A stretch of DNA of 64,000 nt. Source: Parvibaculum sp. (GTDB lineage: Bacteria > Pseudomonadota > Alphaproteobacteria > Parvibaculales > Parvibaculaceae). The position numbers and the translations under genes are program-made. Below are positions 7,458 to 16,220 of this stretch, in pieces. Under the pieces are notes generated by a model that did no database searches, had not been told where the DNA came from, and saw nothing but the letters and a program-made list of their open reading frames with translations. How positions within the stretch are numbered: the first letter of the stretch is position 1; every line of letters begins with the position of its first letter. The stretch covers positions 107,189 to 171,188 of the forward strand of contig NZNS01000007.1 in the NCBI GenBank assembly GCA_002694985.1. Reading direction: 5' to 3'.

Positions 7458-8603
7458 ATGGCGCCCCCGCATCCATCCGCCTCGGAACGCGGACAACTCG
7501 ATCTGTTTCGGGCGCTTCCCGGTGAATTCGCGCCAAGAGACGCGCAGGATCTCATGGCCTATCCTTTCTTTTCCCTTTCCAAATCGCACCGTATCCGCCC
7601 GATTGACTTTGCCCTGGGCAACGTCTCGATCCGTGTCGAAGCTGTTCCCGATCACGGTATGGCGACGATCTGGGACGCCGATATACTGATCTGGGCGGCC
7701 AGCCAGATCGTGGAAGCGCGGGACGCCGGTCTGCGCACGTCGCGCCTGATGGCGGCAACGCCTTATGAAATCCTGACATTCACAGGGCGCGGAACCTCCC
7801 TGAGGGACTATCAGCGCCTGAAGGCGGCGCTGGACCGGCTGCAATCGACCACGGTTGCAACCTCGATCCGCCAGCGCGCCAACGGACGACGCCATCGTTT
7901 TTCGTGGATCAACGAATGGCATGAGCGGACCGATGCCAACGGCCGCCCGGACGGCATCGAGATGATCGTGCCCGACTGGTTCTACAGTGCGGTTCTGGAT
8001 GACGCCCTGATCCTCACCATCGACCGGGCCTATTTCAATCTGACCGGCGGGCTGGATCGCTGGCTCTATCGCCTGGTGCGTAAGCATGGTGGGCGGCAAA
8101 GAAACGGTTGGCGGTTCGACTTCCGTCACCTGCACCAGAAATCGGGCAGTCTCTCGCCGTTCAAGCGCTTCGCCTTCGAGCTGCGCGACATTATCCGCCG
8201 CCAACCGCTGCCCGGCTACACCCTGTTCGCCGAGGTCGAAACCGGCGGCCGGATGCTGCTCGCTTTCGAGCCTGTCCCGGCCTGTGGAAAACCTGTGGAT
8301 AGCCTCGTGCTATCGGGAACCCGGACTATCGTGCCATCAGGAACCGGAGGCTCGTGCTATCGGGAACCCAAACACCTCCTATCCTTCGGTAACAAAAGCG
8401 AAAATTGCGCCCTTAACTTAGAGTCTAACACAGAATCTAACTTTGAAGAGCGGCGGCGCGATGTGGAAAAGCTCATCGCGAAGGCTGGTGCGGCCCTCAG
8501 ATCGGGTGCCCATAAAGGCAAGCTGACACCTCCAAAGCAGGGATCGCCCGCGTCAACAAGCACGCCTGAACTTCCTCTCGGCAAACCGGGAGGACGGCGA
8601 TGA
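7458..8603 (+). CDS. repA: Replication initiator protein A (RPA family)
   Basis: A 381-residue protein. The core (about residues 15-280) matches the plasmid/ICE replication initiator A family: QLDLFRA, LMAYPFFSLSKSHR, the WDADILIWAASQI helix, TPYEILTFTGRGTSLRDYQRLK, and RLVRKHGG. The tail after about residue 280 is low-complexity, partly because it is encoded by direct repeats (8281-8368) that look like origin iterons. The start at ATG 7458 lacks a strong ribosome binding site but matches the family N-terminus. It overlaps parA by 4 nt (ATGA). It likely supports replication of the excised circular form of the ICE. Confidence 0.88.
   Translation: MAPPHPSASERGQLDLFRALPGEFAPRDAQDLMAYPFFSLSKSHRIRPIDFALGNVSIRVEAVPDHGMATIWDADILIWAASQIVEARDAGLRTSRLMAATPYEILTFTGRGTSLRDYQRLKAALDRLQSTTVATSIRQRANGRRHRFSWINEWHERTDANGRPDGIEMIVPDWFYSAVLDDALILTIDRAYFNLTGGLDRWLYRLVRKHGGRQRNGWRFDFRHLHQKSGSLSPFKRFAFELRDIIRRQPLPGYTLFAEVETGGRMLLAFEPVPACGKPVDSLVLSGTRTIVPSGTGGSCYREPKHLLSFGNKSENCALNLESNTESNFEERRRDVEKLIAKAGAALRSGAHKGKLTPPKQGSPASTSTPELPLGKPGGRR
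8281..8368 (+). repeat. Iteron-like repeats and DnaA-box-like sites inside repA (candidate oriV)
   Basis: Three 18-bp direct repeats: CTCGTGCTATCGGGAACC at 8304-8321 and 8351-8368 (identical), and ATCGTGCCATCAGGAACC at 8328-8345 (3 mismatches), spaced 24 and 23 bp, about two helical turns. Just upstream, CCTGTGGA occurs twice (8281-8288 and 8292-8299); TGTGGATAG at 8294-8302 differs by one base from the reverse DnaA box TGTGGATAA. Regular spacing on one DNA face plus DnaA-like boxes is the layout of an iteron origin. Confidence 0.6.
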
Positions 8604-9253
8604 TTGTTGCGCTCCTCAATCAGAAAGGCGGCGTGGGCAAGACGACGCTGGCGCTGCATCTCGCCGGAGCCTGGGCTGCGCAAGGCAAGCGGGTCATCCT
8701 GATCGATGCCGATCCGCAAGGCTCCGCACTCGATTGGTCGCAGCGGCGCAGCCATGAAGGGCTGCCAAGGCTGTTCACCGTCATCGGCCTTGCCCGCGAT
8801 ACCATGCACAGAGATGCGCCGGAGCTGGCGCGTGACGCCGATCATGTCGTCATTGATGGTCCACCCCGTGTCGCTGGTCTGATGCGCTCTGCGCTGCTTG
8901 CAGCCGATCTGGTGCTGATCCCGGTGCAGCCATCCCCCTTTGACGGCTGGGCATCAGCCGAAATGCTGGCGCTTCTGAACGAAGCACGCATCTATCGCCC
9001 GGAGCTGTCCGCCCGTTTTCTGCTGAACCGATGCGGTGCGCGCACCATCATCGCCCGCGAAACGGCCGAGACTCTGGCTGACCATGATCCGCCCTTGCTG
9101 GCCACAACGGTCGGCCAGCGTGTCGCCTTCGCAGACGCCGCACAGACTGGACGGCTGGTCTCCGAGACCGATGACGGCCAACGGGCCGCACAGGAGGTCA
9201 CAGCGCTGGTGGCCGAGATCGATGGCCTCGGTATCAGGAAGATCGCGCCATGA
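8600..9253 (+). CDS. parA: ParA-family partition ATPase
   Basis: A 217-residue ParA/MinD-type protein with the deviant Walker A KGGVGKTT at residues 9-16, the DADPQGSALDW Walker A' at about 36-46 and HVVIDGPP as Walker B. Length is that of the short ParA class that lacks an N-terminal HTH. It overlaps repA and the next small gene by 4 nt each, so repA-parA-RHH are translationally coupled. The role is segregation or stabilisation of the excised circle, possibly also positioning for conjugation as with VirC1. Confidence 0.92.
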   Translation: MIVALLNQKGGVGKTTLALHLAGAWAAQGKRVILIDADPQGSALDWSQRRSHEGLPRLFTVIGLARDTMHRDAPELARDADHVVIDGPPRVAGLMRSALLAADLVLIPVQPSPFDGWASAEMLALLNEARIYRPELSARFLLNRCGARTIIARETAETLADHDPPLLATTVGQRVAFADAAQTGRLVSETDDGQRAAQEVTALVAEIDGLGIRKIAP

Positions 9254-9504
9254 CACGTCCGCCCGTCAAATCCGGCTTCGCATCGCGTCCGGGCAATCCC
9301 GATAGCTGGGTCAGAGCCGCCGATGCGCCGGCAACCGGCAAGACGGCTACGGAGGCGTTCACCGCCCGCCTGACCATCGACATCGCGCCCGAACTGCGCG
9401 GACGCATCAAGGTTGCCGCTTTCCGGCGTGGCGTCACCGTCGCCGTGATGCTGCGCGAGCTGCTGGTCCGCGAGTTTCCACCCATCGAAGGAGATCAGCC
9501 ATGA
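9250..9504 (+). CDS. Small ribbon-helix-helix-like protein, probable ParA partner
   Basis: An 84-residue protein with a disordered N-terminus and a C-terminal segment LTIDIAPELRGRIKVAAFRRGVTVAVMLRELL that fits a ribbon-helix-helix fold (strand, two helices). Small RHH proteins encoded directly after short parA genes act as centromere-binding partners. It overlaps parA and the DUF2840 gene by 4 nt. The functional role is inferred from position. Confidence 0.65.
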   Translation: MTRPPVKSGFASRPGNPDSWVRAADAPATGKTATEAFTARLTIDIAPELRGRIKVAAFRRGVTVAVMLRELLVREFPPIEGDQP

Positions 9505-10019
9505 CCGGCAAAACCGTGCGCGCTGCGCATGAACATCCGCAGGCGGACGGGCCTGCACCGTTCACCACATTGGTCGAACTGACCTTCCAGAAGAAGAAGG
9601 TCGAGCGCTGGATACGCTTTGGCCGCAAGAGCTTTGAGCAGGTTATCGACCGCCGCCGCAGTCTGATCGGTTTTGCGCCCGAAAGCATCTTCGCCTTCGT
9701 CCGTTGGGCCTCCAACGATTACGGCACCATCGTTTCGCGGCTCGACATCCTGCGCGCTGTCGGGCGTGGCGAACCGTACCAGACCGTGCCCTTCGTTCGT
9801 CCTGGCGGCGAGATCCTGCTGCGTATCGACGGCTGGCGACAAGTCCAGCGGGTGCTGGCCCTGATTGATGCCGTGGACGCGCTTGGCGTCGATCCGGCGG
9901 ATGTTGCGCCGGATCATTGGCGGCACGTCCACAACCGTTTGAGTGCCGGCCAGGAACCCAATCCCTACACCCCGGAGCGCCATGCCGCATGGGTCAGCCG
10001 CCGGAGGATTGCACCATGA
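9501..10019 (+). CDS. DUF2840 family protein
   Basis: A 172-residue protein with the DUF2840 signature: TLVELTFQKKKVERWIRFGR, FAFVRWASNDYGTIVSRLDILRA and DGWRQVQRVL. This family is conserved between parA and traF in Tn4371-like and ICEMlSym-like elements; its molecular role is unknown. GGAG precedes the ATG and the frame overlaps both neighbours by 4 nt. Confidence 0.88.
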   Translation: MTGKTVRAAHEHPQADGPAPFTTLVELTFQKKKVERWIRFGRKSFEQVIDRRRSLIGFAPESIFAFVRWASNDYGTIVSRLDILRAVGRGEPYQTVPFVRPGGEILLRIDGWRQVQRVLALIDAVDALGVDPADVAPDHWRHVHNRLSAGQEPNPYTPERHAAWVSRRRIAP

Positions 10020-10561
10020 GCCGCCGTCATATCCTCGCCGTGACAATGATAGCCGTTGGCACGCTCGTCGCCACGGCTGTCGCCGATCTGCCAACCCGGC
10101 TGATCTGGAATGCGACCGCCAGCGCGCCCATCGGCCTCTACACGGTTGCTCCCGCCGATGCGCTCGAAATTCCCGAACTCGTCGCCATCATGCCGCCTGA
10201 ACCGCTGGAGCGGTTCATGGTTGAGCGCGGCTATATCGGGCGCGGCGTGCCGCTGCTGAAGCGTGTCCTCGGCCTGCCGGGACAGCGCGTCTGCCGCCAC
10301 GGTGCGACCATTGCCGTCGATAATGTCGAGATGGGGGACGCGCTGGAGCGCGACCGCATGGGACGCGATCTGCCGGTCTGGCAGGGCTGCCGCATCATCG
10401 GCGACGGTGAACTCTTCCTCATGAATTGGGACATCCGGGACAGCCTCGACGGCCGTTACTTCGGACCTGTTCCCGCCAGTTCCGTCATCGGCCGGGCGCT
10501 TCCACTCTGGACCGATGAGGAAGGCGATGGCCGCTACGAATGGCGGGCGGTCACGCATTGA
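10016..10561 (+). CDS. traF: TraF-type S26 signal peptidase
   Basis: A 181-residue protein with one N-terminal transmembrane segment (about residues 5-24) and a periplasmic S26 peptidase domain. The catalytic pair is visible as Ser36 in TASAPIGLY and Lys82 in LLKRVLGLPG; the C-terminal WDIRDSLDGRYFGPV box is also conserved. In RP4-type systems TraF cleaves and cyclises the TrbC pilin. The gene is in the same coupled operon as DUF2840, and the TrbC substrate is encoded at 20315. Confidence 0.9.
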   Translation: MSRRHILAVTMIAVGTLVATAVADLPTRLIWNATASAPIGLYTVAPADALEIPELVAIMPPEPLERFMVERGYIGRGVPLLKRVLGLPGQRVCRHGATIAVDNVEMGDALERDRMGRDLPVWQGCRIIGDGELFLMNWDIRDSLDGRYFGPVPASSVIGRALPLWTDEEGDGRYEWRAVTH

Positions 10562-10596
10562 ACTCACGCCAAATCCACCAACACAGGAGACATACC

Positions 10597-10932
10597 ATGC
10601 CACAGATCGGTCAATTCGCGCGTGACGCATCCGGCTTCGCGGGTCAGCTCGTCACGCTCACCATGAAGCGCGATCTCGTCATCGTGCCCGCCGAACATTC
10701 CGATGCGGAGAATGCGCCAGACTATCGCGTCCATTTCATTGAACATGACGGGCCGGAGGTCGGTGCTGCATGGAAACGTACCGGCGAAAAGGCTGGCGAA
10801 TATCTCTCGGTACTGCTTGACGATCCCGCCTTGCCGCAGCCGATCCGCGCCAACCTGTTCCGCGATGACGATGCAGGCTCGTCATGGTCGCTACACTGGA
10901 GCCGTCCAAAGCCCCGCGAAGATCGGGACTGA
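10597..10932 (+). CDS. DUF736 family protein (copy 2)
   Basis: A 111-residue DUF736 protein (MPQIGQFARDASGFAGQLVT, APDYRVHFIEHDGPEVGAAW, WSLHWSRP), diverged from the copy at 3245. GGAGACATACC precedes the ATG. It is part of the traF-transglycosylase-relaxase gene line, the standard position for DUF736 in these ICEs, so this is the backbone copy. Function unknown. Confidence 0.9.
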   Translation: MPQIGQFARDASGFAGQLVTLTMKRDLVIVPAEHSDAENAPDYRVHFIEHDGPEVGAAWKRTGEKAGEYLSVLLDDPALPQPIRANLFRDDDAGSSWSLHWSRPKPREDRD

Positions 10933-10936
10933 GATC

Positions 10937-11647
10937 ATGCGATCCTGCGCCCTCCTTCTCTTCACGGCCCTGCTGTTGGCTGGCAGCGGCTCGATGCCGG
11001 CCATCGCGCAGATCACGCCGCAACCCGCGCCTGTCACCGTGCATCCCCATGCTGCTTTCATTGCCGAGGCGTCACAGCGCTTCGGCATTCCAGAGCACTG
11101 GATTCGGGCCGTGCTGCGTGTGGAGAGTGCGGGCGATGTGCGCGCCATCTCATCGGCGGGCGCGATGGGACTGATGCAGGTCATGCCCGATACCTGGGCG
11201 GGCCTGCGCCGCCGCCATGGTCTCGGGCGCGACCCTTACGATCCGCGCGATAATATCCTCGCAGGCACGGCGTATCTGCGCGAGATGTGGAACCGCTACG
11301 GCAATGTTGCGGCCATGCTTGCCGCCTACAATGCCGGTCCCGGTCGCTATGACGAGCATCTGGCGACGGGCCGCGTTTTGCCCGCAGAAACGCGCGCCTA
11401 TGTCGCCACGCTCGCGCCGGTTCTCGGGCGTGCGACTGCGCCTGATGTGCCGACGATCGTGCCGCCGCCACCGCCGGATTGGCGCGAAGCTCCGCTCTTC
11501 GTTGCGCAATCCAGCGGCGATTCGGCGGCGGCCAATCAGCCGTCGAACGGCGCCCGCGCAACCCTTCCTCTGCGCGTTTCCGTCGATCAGGAGCCGCAGG
11601 ACGGCGGCATATTCGTGGCCCGTGTGAGCAATGGAGATGCGCCATGA
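10937..11647 (+). CDS. Lytic transglycosylase of the conjugation system
   Basis: A 236-residue secreted SLT-family protein. Residues 1-24 form a signal peptide ending AIA. The catalytic Glu63 lies in LRVESAGDV, followed by the family boxes SSAGAMGLMQVMPDTW, DPRDNILAGTAYLREM and MLAAYNAGPGRY. It should cut peptidoglycan in the periplasm to let the Trb channel assemble (VirB1-like). It starts 4 nt after DUF736 and is followed by an untranslated stretch before the relaxase. Confidence 0.92.
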   Translation: MRSCALLLFTALLLAGSGSMPAIAQITPQPAPVTVHPHAAFIAEASQRFGIPEHWIRAVLRVESAGDVRAISSAGAMGLMQVMPDTWAGLRRRHGLGRDPYDPRDNILAGTAYLREMWNRYGNVAAMLAAYNAGPGRYDEHLATGRVLPAETRAYVATLAPVLGRATAPDVPTIVPPPPPDWREAPLFVAQSSGDSAAANQPSNGARATLPLRVSVDQEPQDGGIFVARVSNGDAP

Positions 11648-11960
11648 ACATGGCGTCTCCACCCGCTTTCGGTCCGCTTCCGGTGTGCAGTCAGGCAAGG
11701 GGTCGCCTGGCTGCATTCCCGGCAGGAAGGGCAAAAAGGGAAAGAAAGGCGGAGGGCAAGATAAAGGAAACCGGCACCCTGTCGGGGCGGTTTCTGGGCA
11801 AGCCCTTGTCTGCACACTGTTTTGGGACGCGGGGCACGGCACCATGCTTTTGGGTTTCGCGTGCCGCGATTTGGCGCAAAGCCTTGGCTTCGCTGGGTTT
11901 TGACCGGCACTATAGCCGAATATATGTCGTTTGCGTGCCTACACGGCATGGGATGCGCTC
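11648..11960 (+). other. 313-nt region before the relaxase gene: promoter and candidate oriT
   Basis: No gene is apparent. At the stop codon of the previous gene there is an inverted repeat CGCCATG-AA-CATGGCG. Near the right end a sigma70-like promoter can be drawn: TTGACC (11900-11905), 15-nt spacer, TATATG (11921-11926). The 11-bp word TATATGTCGTT at 11921-11931 recurs at 620-630. oriT is often immediately upstream of the relaxase gene in this ICE class, so this is the most likely place, but no nic site can be proven. Confidence 0.4.
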
Positions 11961-14033
11961 ATGAGCGCCGACGACGAGAACCGCTTTCGCCCGAAGCCTG
12001 GCCGCATCAGGTCGGACGTGCCGAAGGCGGGCAAGGCGAAGAGCTTTCTGACGCAGGCGAAGAAGCTGGCGCGTCAGCATAGCAACAGCCCCGGCAAATC
12101 ATCTTCATTCGCATCACGGACATCCTCGTCGTCTTCATCTGGTTCTGCCGGAAAGAGCGGGAAGGCGTCGCAGGCTGGCAAAGGTCCGGGCGTCAAGCGT
12201 GGTCGTGGTGCGGCCTTTGTCCGCGCCCGAACCCTGTCGAGCGGCTGGCGTCACAGTACGGCTGGCGCGCGTCGCGTCGTCGTCAAAACCCGATACGTTC
12301 AGAGCGCGGGGAAGAATGGCAAAGGTGCTGCCCATCTGCGCTACATCCAGCGCGACGGAACATCGCGTGATGGCGAGCGTGGTCAGCTTTATTCCGCCAC
12401 CGACGATCGTGCCGATGGAGATGCCTTCCTTGATCGCGGCAAGGATGATCGCCACCAGTTCCGCTTCATCGTCTCGCCGGAAGATGCCGCCGATCTTTCC
12501 GATCTCACCGAGCACACCCGCGATCTGATGAGCCGCATTGAGGGCGATCTTGGCACGAAGCTCGATTGGGTGGCGGTCAATCACCACAATACCGGCCATC
12601 CCCATGTCCATGTCATCGTTCGGGGCAAGGACGATCTGGGCGAGAACCTGGTCATCAATGGCGATTATCTCGCCAATGGAATTCGTGAGCGGGCGAGCGA
12701 ACTGACCACGCTGGAACTTGGACCCGCCACCGAGATCGAGCAGAGCCGCAAGCTGTCTGCCGAAATCGATCAGGACCGCTTCACGCGCATCGACCGCGCC
12801 ATGACCGAGGAAGCCGACGAAAGGTTCCTCGATCTGCGCCACGAACCGGCAGATGCACGCCGCCAGTTCAACCGCACACTTCGCCTGCGCCGTCTCGCCA
12901 AGCTGGAAAAGATGGGGCTGGCTACGGAACATGCACCCGGCGTCTGGGAGCTTGGCGCGAAGATGGAACCGGCGCTGCGTGAACTCGGTGAGCGCGGTGA
13001 CATCATCCGCAACATGCACAAGGCGCTGAAGGCCGATGGGCAGGAACGTGATCCGATGACCTTCCAGCTTCACGATGCCGCACCCGCGGCACCCATCACC
13101 GGCCGCGTCGTGGACAAATATCTCACCGACGAGATGGGCGAGAACCTGACGCTCGTGGTGGACGGCATCGACGGGCGAACACACCATCTTCCCGGCATTG
13201 ATCCGGCCCGCGTTGAAGTTGCCCGGATCGGCAGCATCGTGGAAGTCGGTCCCGCCGATACAGCGCAACGTCCCTCTGATCGCACCATCGCTGCGATCTC
13301 GGAGAATGGCATTTATCGCCCGAGCCGCCACCTCGAACAGGCGAAGTTCGAGGGGCGTGTGCCGGGTGGTGATTATGAGGGCTATATCGATGCCCATGTC
13401 CGTCGGCTGGAGGCGCTACGCCGCGGCGGGATCACTGAACGGATCAATGCCGACCAGTGGCTCATTCCTGAAGATTTTGAGAGCCGCGCCGCTGCCTATG
13501 ACGCCGGGCGCAACCGCCAGGCCAGTGTCCGTGTCGTTTCGACCCTCGATCTGGAAAAGCAGATCGGCGCCGATGGCGCGACCTGGCTGGACCGGCGATT
13601 GATCACACCGGACACTTCGGATCTTACCCCGGCGGGCTTCGGGCAGCAGGTGCGCGAGGCGATGGATCAGCGCCGTGAACATCATATCGCACAGGGCGAC
13701 GCAACACGGCAGCACAATGGCCGTGTCCTCTACCGGCGTAATCTGCTCGCCAATCTGCGCGAACGGGAGGTGACGCGTGTTGGTACAGAAATGACCGGGA
13801 GCAAGGGGCTCCCGTTTCGGTCCGCGAAGGCCGGGGAGACCGTCAGCGGCAAATTTACCGGAACCGTGCAGCTCTCGAGCGGCAAGTTTGCCGTCGTCGA
13901 AAAAAGCCATGAGTTCACGCTTGTTCCATGGCGGCCTGTTATCGACCGCCAGCTTGGTCATGAGGTGACGGGCCTCGTACAGGGCGGATCAGTATCCTGG
14001 CAGTTGGGGCGGCAGCGAGGATTGGGGATCTGA
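11961..14033 (+). CDS. rlxS: Relaxase RlxS (VirD2-like, DUF3363)
   Basis: A 690-residue protein. Residues 1-80 are basic and Ser/Gly/Lys-rich (flexible). The relaxase core at about 100-230 shows RYVQSAGKNGKGAAHLRYIQRD, the QFRFIVSPED strand, and the three-His metal motif HHNTGHPHVHVIVRG (H213, H215, H217). The C-terminal half fits DUF3363. The protein nicks oriT, binds covalently to the 5' end and pilots the strand to TraG. The ATG at 11961 matches the family start better than an upstream GTG-region start. The order transglycosylase-rlxS-traG is typical of the Tn4371/ICEMlSym group. Confidence 0.92.
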   Translation: MSADDENRFRPKPGRIRSDVPKAGKAKSFLTQAKKLARQHSNSPGKSSSFASRTSSSSSSGSAGKSGKASQAGKGPGVKRGRGAAFVRARTLSSGWRHSTAGARRVVVKTRYVQSAGKNGKGAAHLRYIQRDGTSRDGERGQLYSATDDRADGDAFLDRGKDDRHQFRFIVSPEDAADLSDLTEHTRDLMSRIEGDLGTKLDWVAVNHHNTGHPHVHVIVRGKDDLGENLVINGDYLANGIRERASELTTLELGPATEIEQSRKLSAEIDQDRFTRIDRAMTEEADERFLDLRHEPADARRQFNRTLRLRRLAKLEKMGLATEHAPGVWELGAKMEPALRELGERGDIIRNMHKALKADGQERDPMTFQLHDAAPAAPITGRVVDKYLTDEMGENLTLVVDGIDGRTHHLPGIDPARVEVARIGSIVEVGPADTAQRPSDRTIAAISENGIYRPSRHLEQAKFEGRVPGGDYEGYIDAHVRRLEALRRGGITERINADQWLIPEDFESRAAAYDAGRNRQASVRVVSTLDLEKQIGADGATWLDRRLITPDTSDLTPAGFGQQVREAMDQRREHHIAQGDATRQHNGRVLYRRNLLANLREREVTRVGTEMTGSKGLPFRSAKAGETVSGKFTGTVQLSSGKFAVVEKSHEFTLVPWRPVIDRQLGHEVTGLVQGGSVSWQLGRQRGLGI

Positions 14034-14217
14034 GCCCTCACTGCTCTGGTGCCGCGTGATTGTTCTGGCGGTATCGGGAATTGGGACTGCTCTTGAGCGA
14101 ACCTGTCCGATGTGCCGCCGACGGTATCCGGCAGCCCTGCGGTCCGGCTTTTCCTGTTGCCACTCGCAAAAGTGCCTATTCTCTGATCGGCTCCGACACT
14201 TGACGATTGGAGCTTGT

Positions 14218-16206
14218 ATGCGTGGAGGCCGGATACTCTGGGGCCAGATCATTGTCGTGTTCACCATCGTCCTGGTGATGGTCTGGGCATCGACGCAATG
14301 GGTCGCCTTCCGCCTCGGCTTCCAGCCCCAGCTCGGTAATCCCTGGTTCGATGTCGCGGGATGGCCGGTCTATTTCCCACCGGCGTTCTTCTGGTGGTGG
14401 TTTTCCTACGATGCCTATGCCCCCGGAATTTTTACCGAGGGGGCGATTATCGCCACATCCGGGGCGGCGATCGCCATTGCCGCCGCCTTCTTCATGTCGA
14501 TCATCCGGGCAAGAGAAGCGCGTAACGTCGCCACCTACGGATCAGCGCGATGGGCGGAGGACAGGGAAATCCATGCCGCGGGGTTGCTTGGGCCTGACGG
14601 CGTGGTCCTGGGACAGCACAGCAAGGACTATCTGCGACACGACGGTCCTGAGCATGTCCTATGTTTCGCGCCCACCCGATCGGGCAAGGGTGTCGGCCTT
14701 GTCGTGCCGACGCTGCTGACCTGGCCGGGAAGCTGCATCGTCCATGACATCAAGGGCGAGAACTGGAATCTGACGGCCGGCTTCCGGTCTCATCATGGCC
14801 GCGTCCTGCTGTTTGATCCGACCAATGTGCATTCGGCTGCTTACAATCCGCTGCTGGAGGTCCGTCAGGGACAATGGGAGGTCCGAGATGTGCAGAATAT
14901 CGCGGATATACTGGTCGACCCCGAAGGCAGCCTCGACAAGCGCAACCATTGGGAAAAGACCAGCCATTCGCTGCTGGTCGGCGCGATTCTGCATGTCCTC
15001 TATGCCGAGAAGGACAAGACGCTGGCGGGGGTGGCGAGCTTTCTGTCCGATCCGCGCCGCCCGGTCGAGGCGACCTTGCGCGCCATGATGGATACGCTGC
15101 ATCTGGGGGAAGCCGGGGTGCATCCGGTTATCGCCTCATCGGCGCGCGAGCTGCTTAATAAGAGCGAGAACGAACGATCCGGCGTGCTGTCGACTGCCAT
15201 GTCCTTTCTCGGTCTCTACCGTGATCCGGTCGTGGCCCGTGTGACGGCTCGCTGCGATTGGCGCATCGCCGATTTGGTCGGTGCGAAAACACCTGTCAGC
15301 CTATATCTCGTCGTACCGCCCTCGGACATCAATCGCACCAAGCCGCTGATCCGTCTGATCCTCAACCAGGTTGGGCGGCGGCTGACCGAGGAACTGGAAA
15401 ACTCCGGCAAACGGCATCGCCTCCTGTTGATGCTGGACGAGTTTCCCGCGCTCGGGCGGCTGGATTTCTTTGAATCGGCACTGGCCTTCATGGCCGGTTA
15501 CGGCCTGAAAGCGTTCCTGATTGCCCAGTCGCTCAATCAGATCGAGAGGGCCTACGGGCAGAACAACGCCATTCTCGACAACTGCCATGTGCGTGTTGCC
15601 TTTGCCGCCAACGATGAGCGCACCGCCAAGCGAATTAGCGATGCGCTTGGCACGGCGACCGAGATGCGCGATTCCACCAACTATGCCGGTCATCGTCTGG
15701 CGCCTTGGCTCGGGCATCTCATGGTCTCGCGACAGGAAACGGCGCGGCCGCTTCTGACGCCCGGTGAGATTATGCAACTTCCGCCCACCGACGAAATCGT
15801 CATGGTGGCGGGTGTAGCGCCGATCCGTGCCGCCAAGGCCCGCTACTATGCCGATGTACGGTTCCAAGAGCGGGTGCTGCCACCGCCGGATCTGGAAAAG
15901 CAGTCGATGAAGGCCGTCATGACGGCGTCAGATGACTGGACGAGCCGCGTTGTTGGAGCAACGGCCGATCACGGGCCTGAGGCGACCACGTCCGATGGCG
16001 ATCCGGACAATGCCGGTATCCGCCGTGAGCCGGAGCTTCCCGAGCATGAGGAAATCCTTCCCCCACCACCGCCGCCATCGCAGGAGTTCGACATTCTCGA
16101 TGATGAGCCGGACGTCGATGCAGCCAAGGCCCGCGCCATGCGCCAGCGGATGCGCATGGTGGCGCGGCAAGCGTCCCTCAATCCCAACGACGGCATCGAT
16201 CTTTGA
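14218..16206 (+). CDS. traG: TraG/VirD4-type coupling protein
   Basis: A 662-residue type IV coupling ATPase. Two or three N-terminal membrane helices (about 8-30, 50-70, 78-100) precede the cytoplasmic ATPase. Walker A is APTRSGKG (151-158) and Walker B is LLLMLDEFPALG (about 409-420). The C-terminus is acidic and Pro-rich (PPPPPP run). It links the relaxosome to the Trb channel and energises DNA transfer. ATG 14218 follows a 184-nt gap after rlxS that may carry its own promoter. The next gene begins 14 nt downstream. Confidence 0.94.
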   Translation: MRGGRILWGQIIVVFTIVLVMVWASTQWVAFRLGFQPQLGNPWFDVAGWPVYFPPAFFWWWFSYDAYAPGIFTEGAIIATSGAAIAIAAAFFMSIIRAREARNVATYGSARWAEDREIHAAGLLGPDGVVLGQHSKDYLRHDGPEHVLCFAPTRSGKGVGLVVPTLLTWPGSCIVHDIKGENWNLTAGFRSHHGRVLLFDPTNVHSAAYNPLLEVRQGQWEVRDVQNIADILVDPEGSLDKRNHWEKTSHSLLVGAILHVLYAEKDKTLAGVASFLSDPRRPVEATLRAMMDTLHLGEAGVHPVIASSARELLNKSENERSGVLSTAMSFLGLYRDPVVARVTARCDWRIADLVGAKTPVSLYLVVPPSDINRTKPLIRLILNQVGRRLTEELENSGKRHRLLLMLDEFPALGRLDFFESALAFMAGYGLKAFLIAQSLNQIERAYGQNNAILDNCHVRVAFAANDERTAKRISDALGTATEMRDSTNYAGHRLAPWLGHLMVSRQETARPLLTPGEIMQLPPTDEIVMVAGVAPIRAAKARYYADVRFQERVLPPPDLEKQSMKAVMTASDDWTSRVVGATADHGPEATTSDGDPDNAGIRREPELPEHEEILPPPPPPSQEFDILDDEPDVDAAKARAMRQRMRMVARQASLNPNDGIDL

Positions 16207-16220
16207 GAAGGCAGACAGGC

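Noticed and set aside
12135..13397. 420-codon minus-strand frame inside rlxS
   Set aside because: Shadow of the relaxase gene, no recognisable domain and no ribosome binding site.
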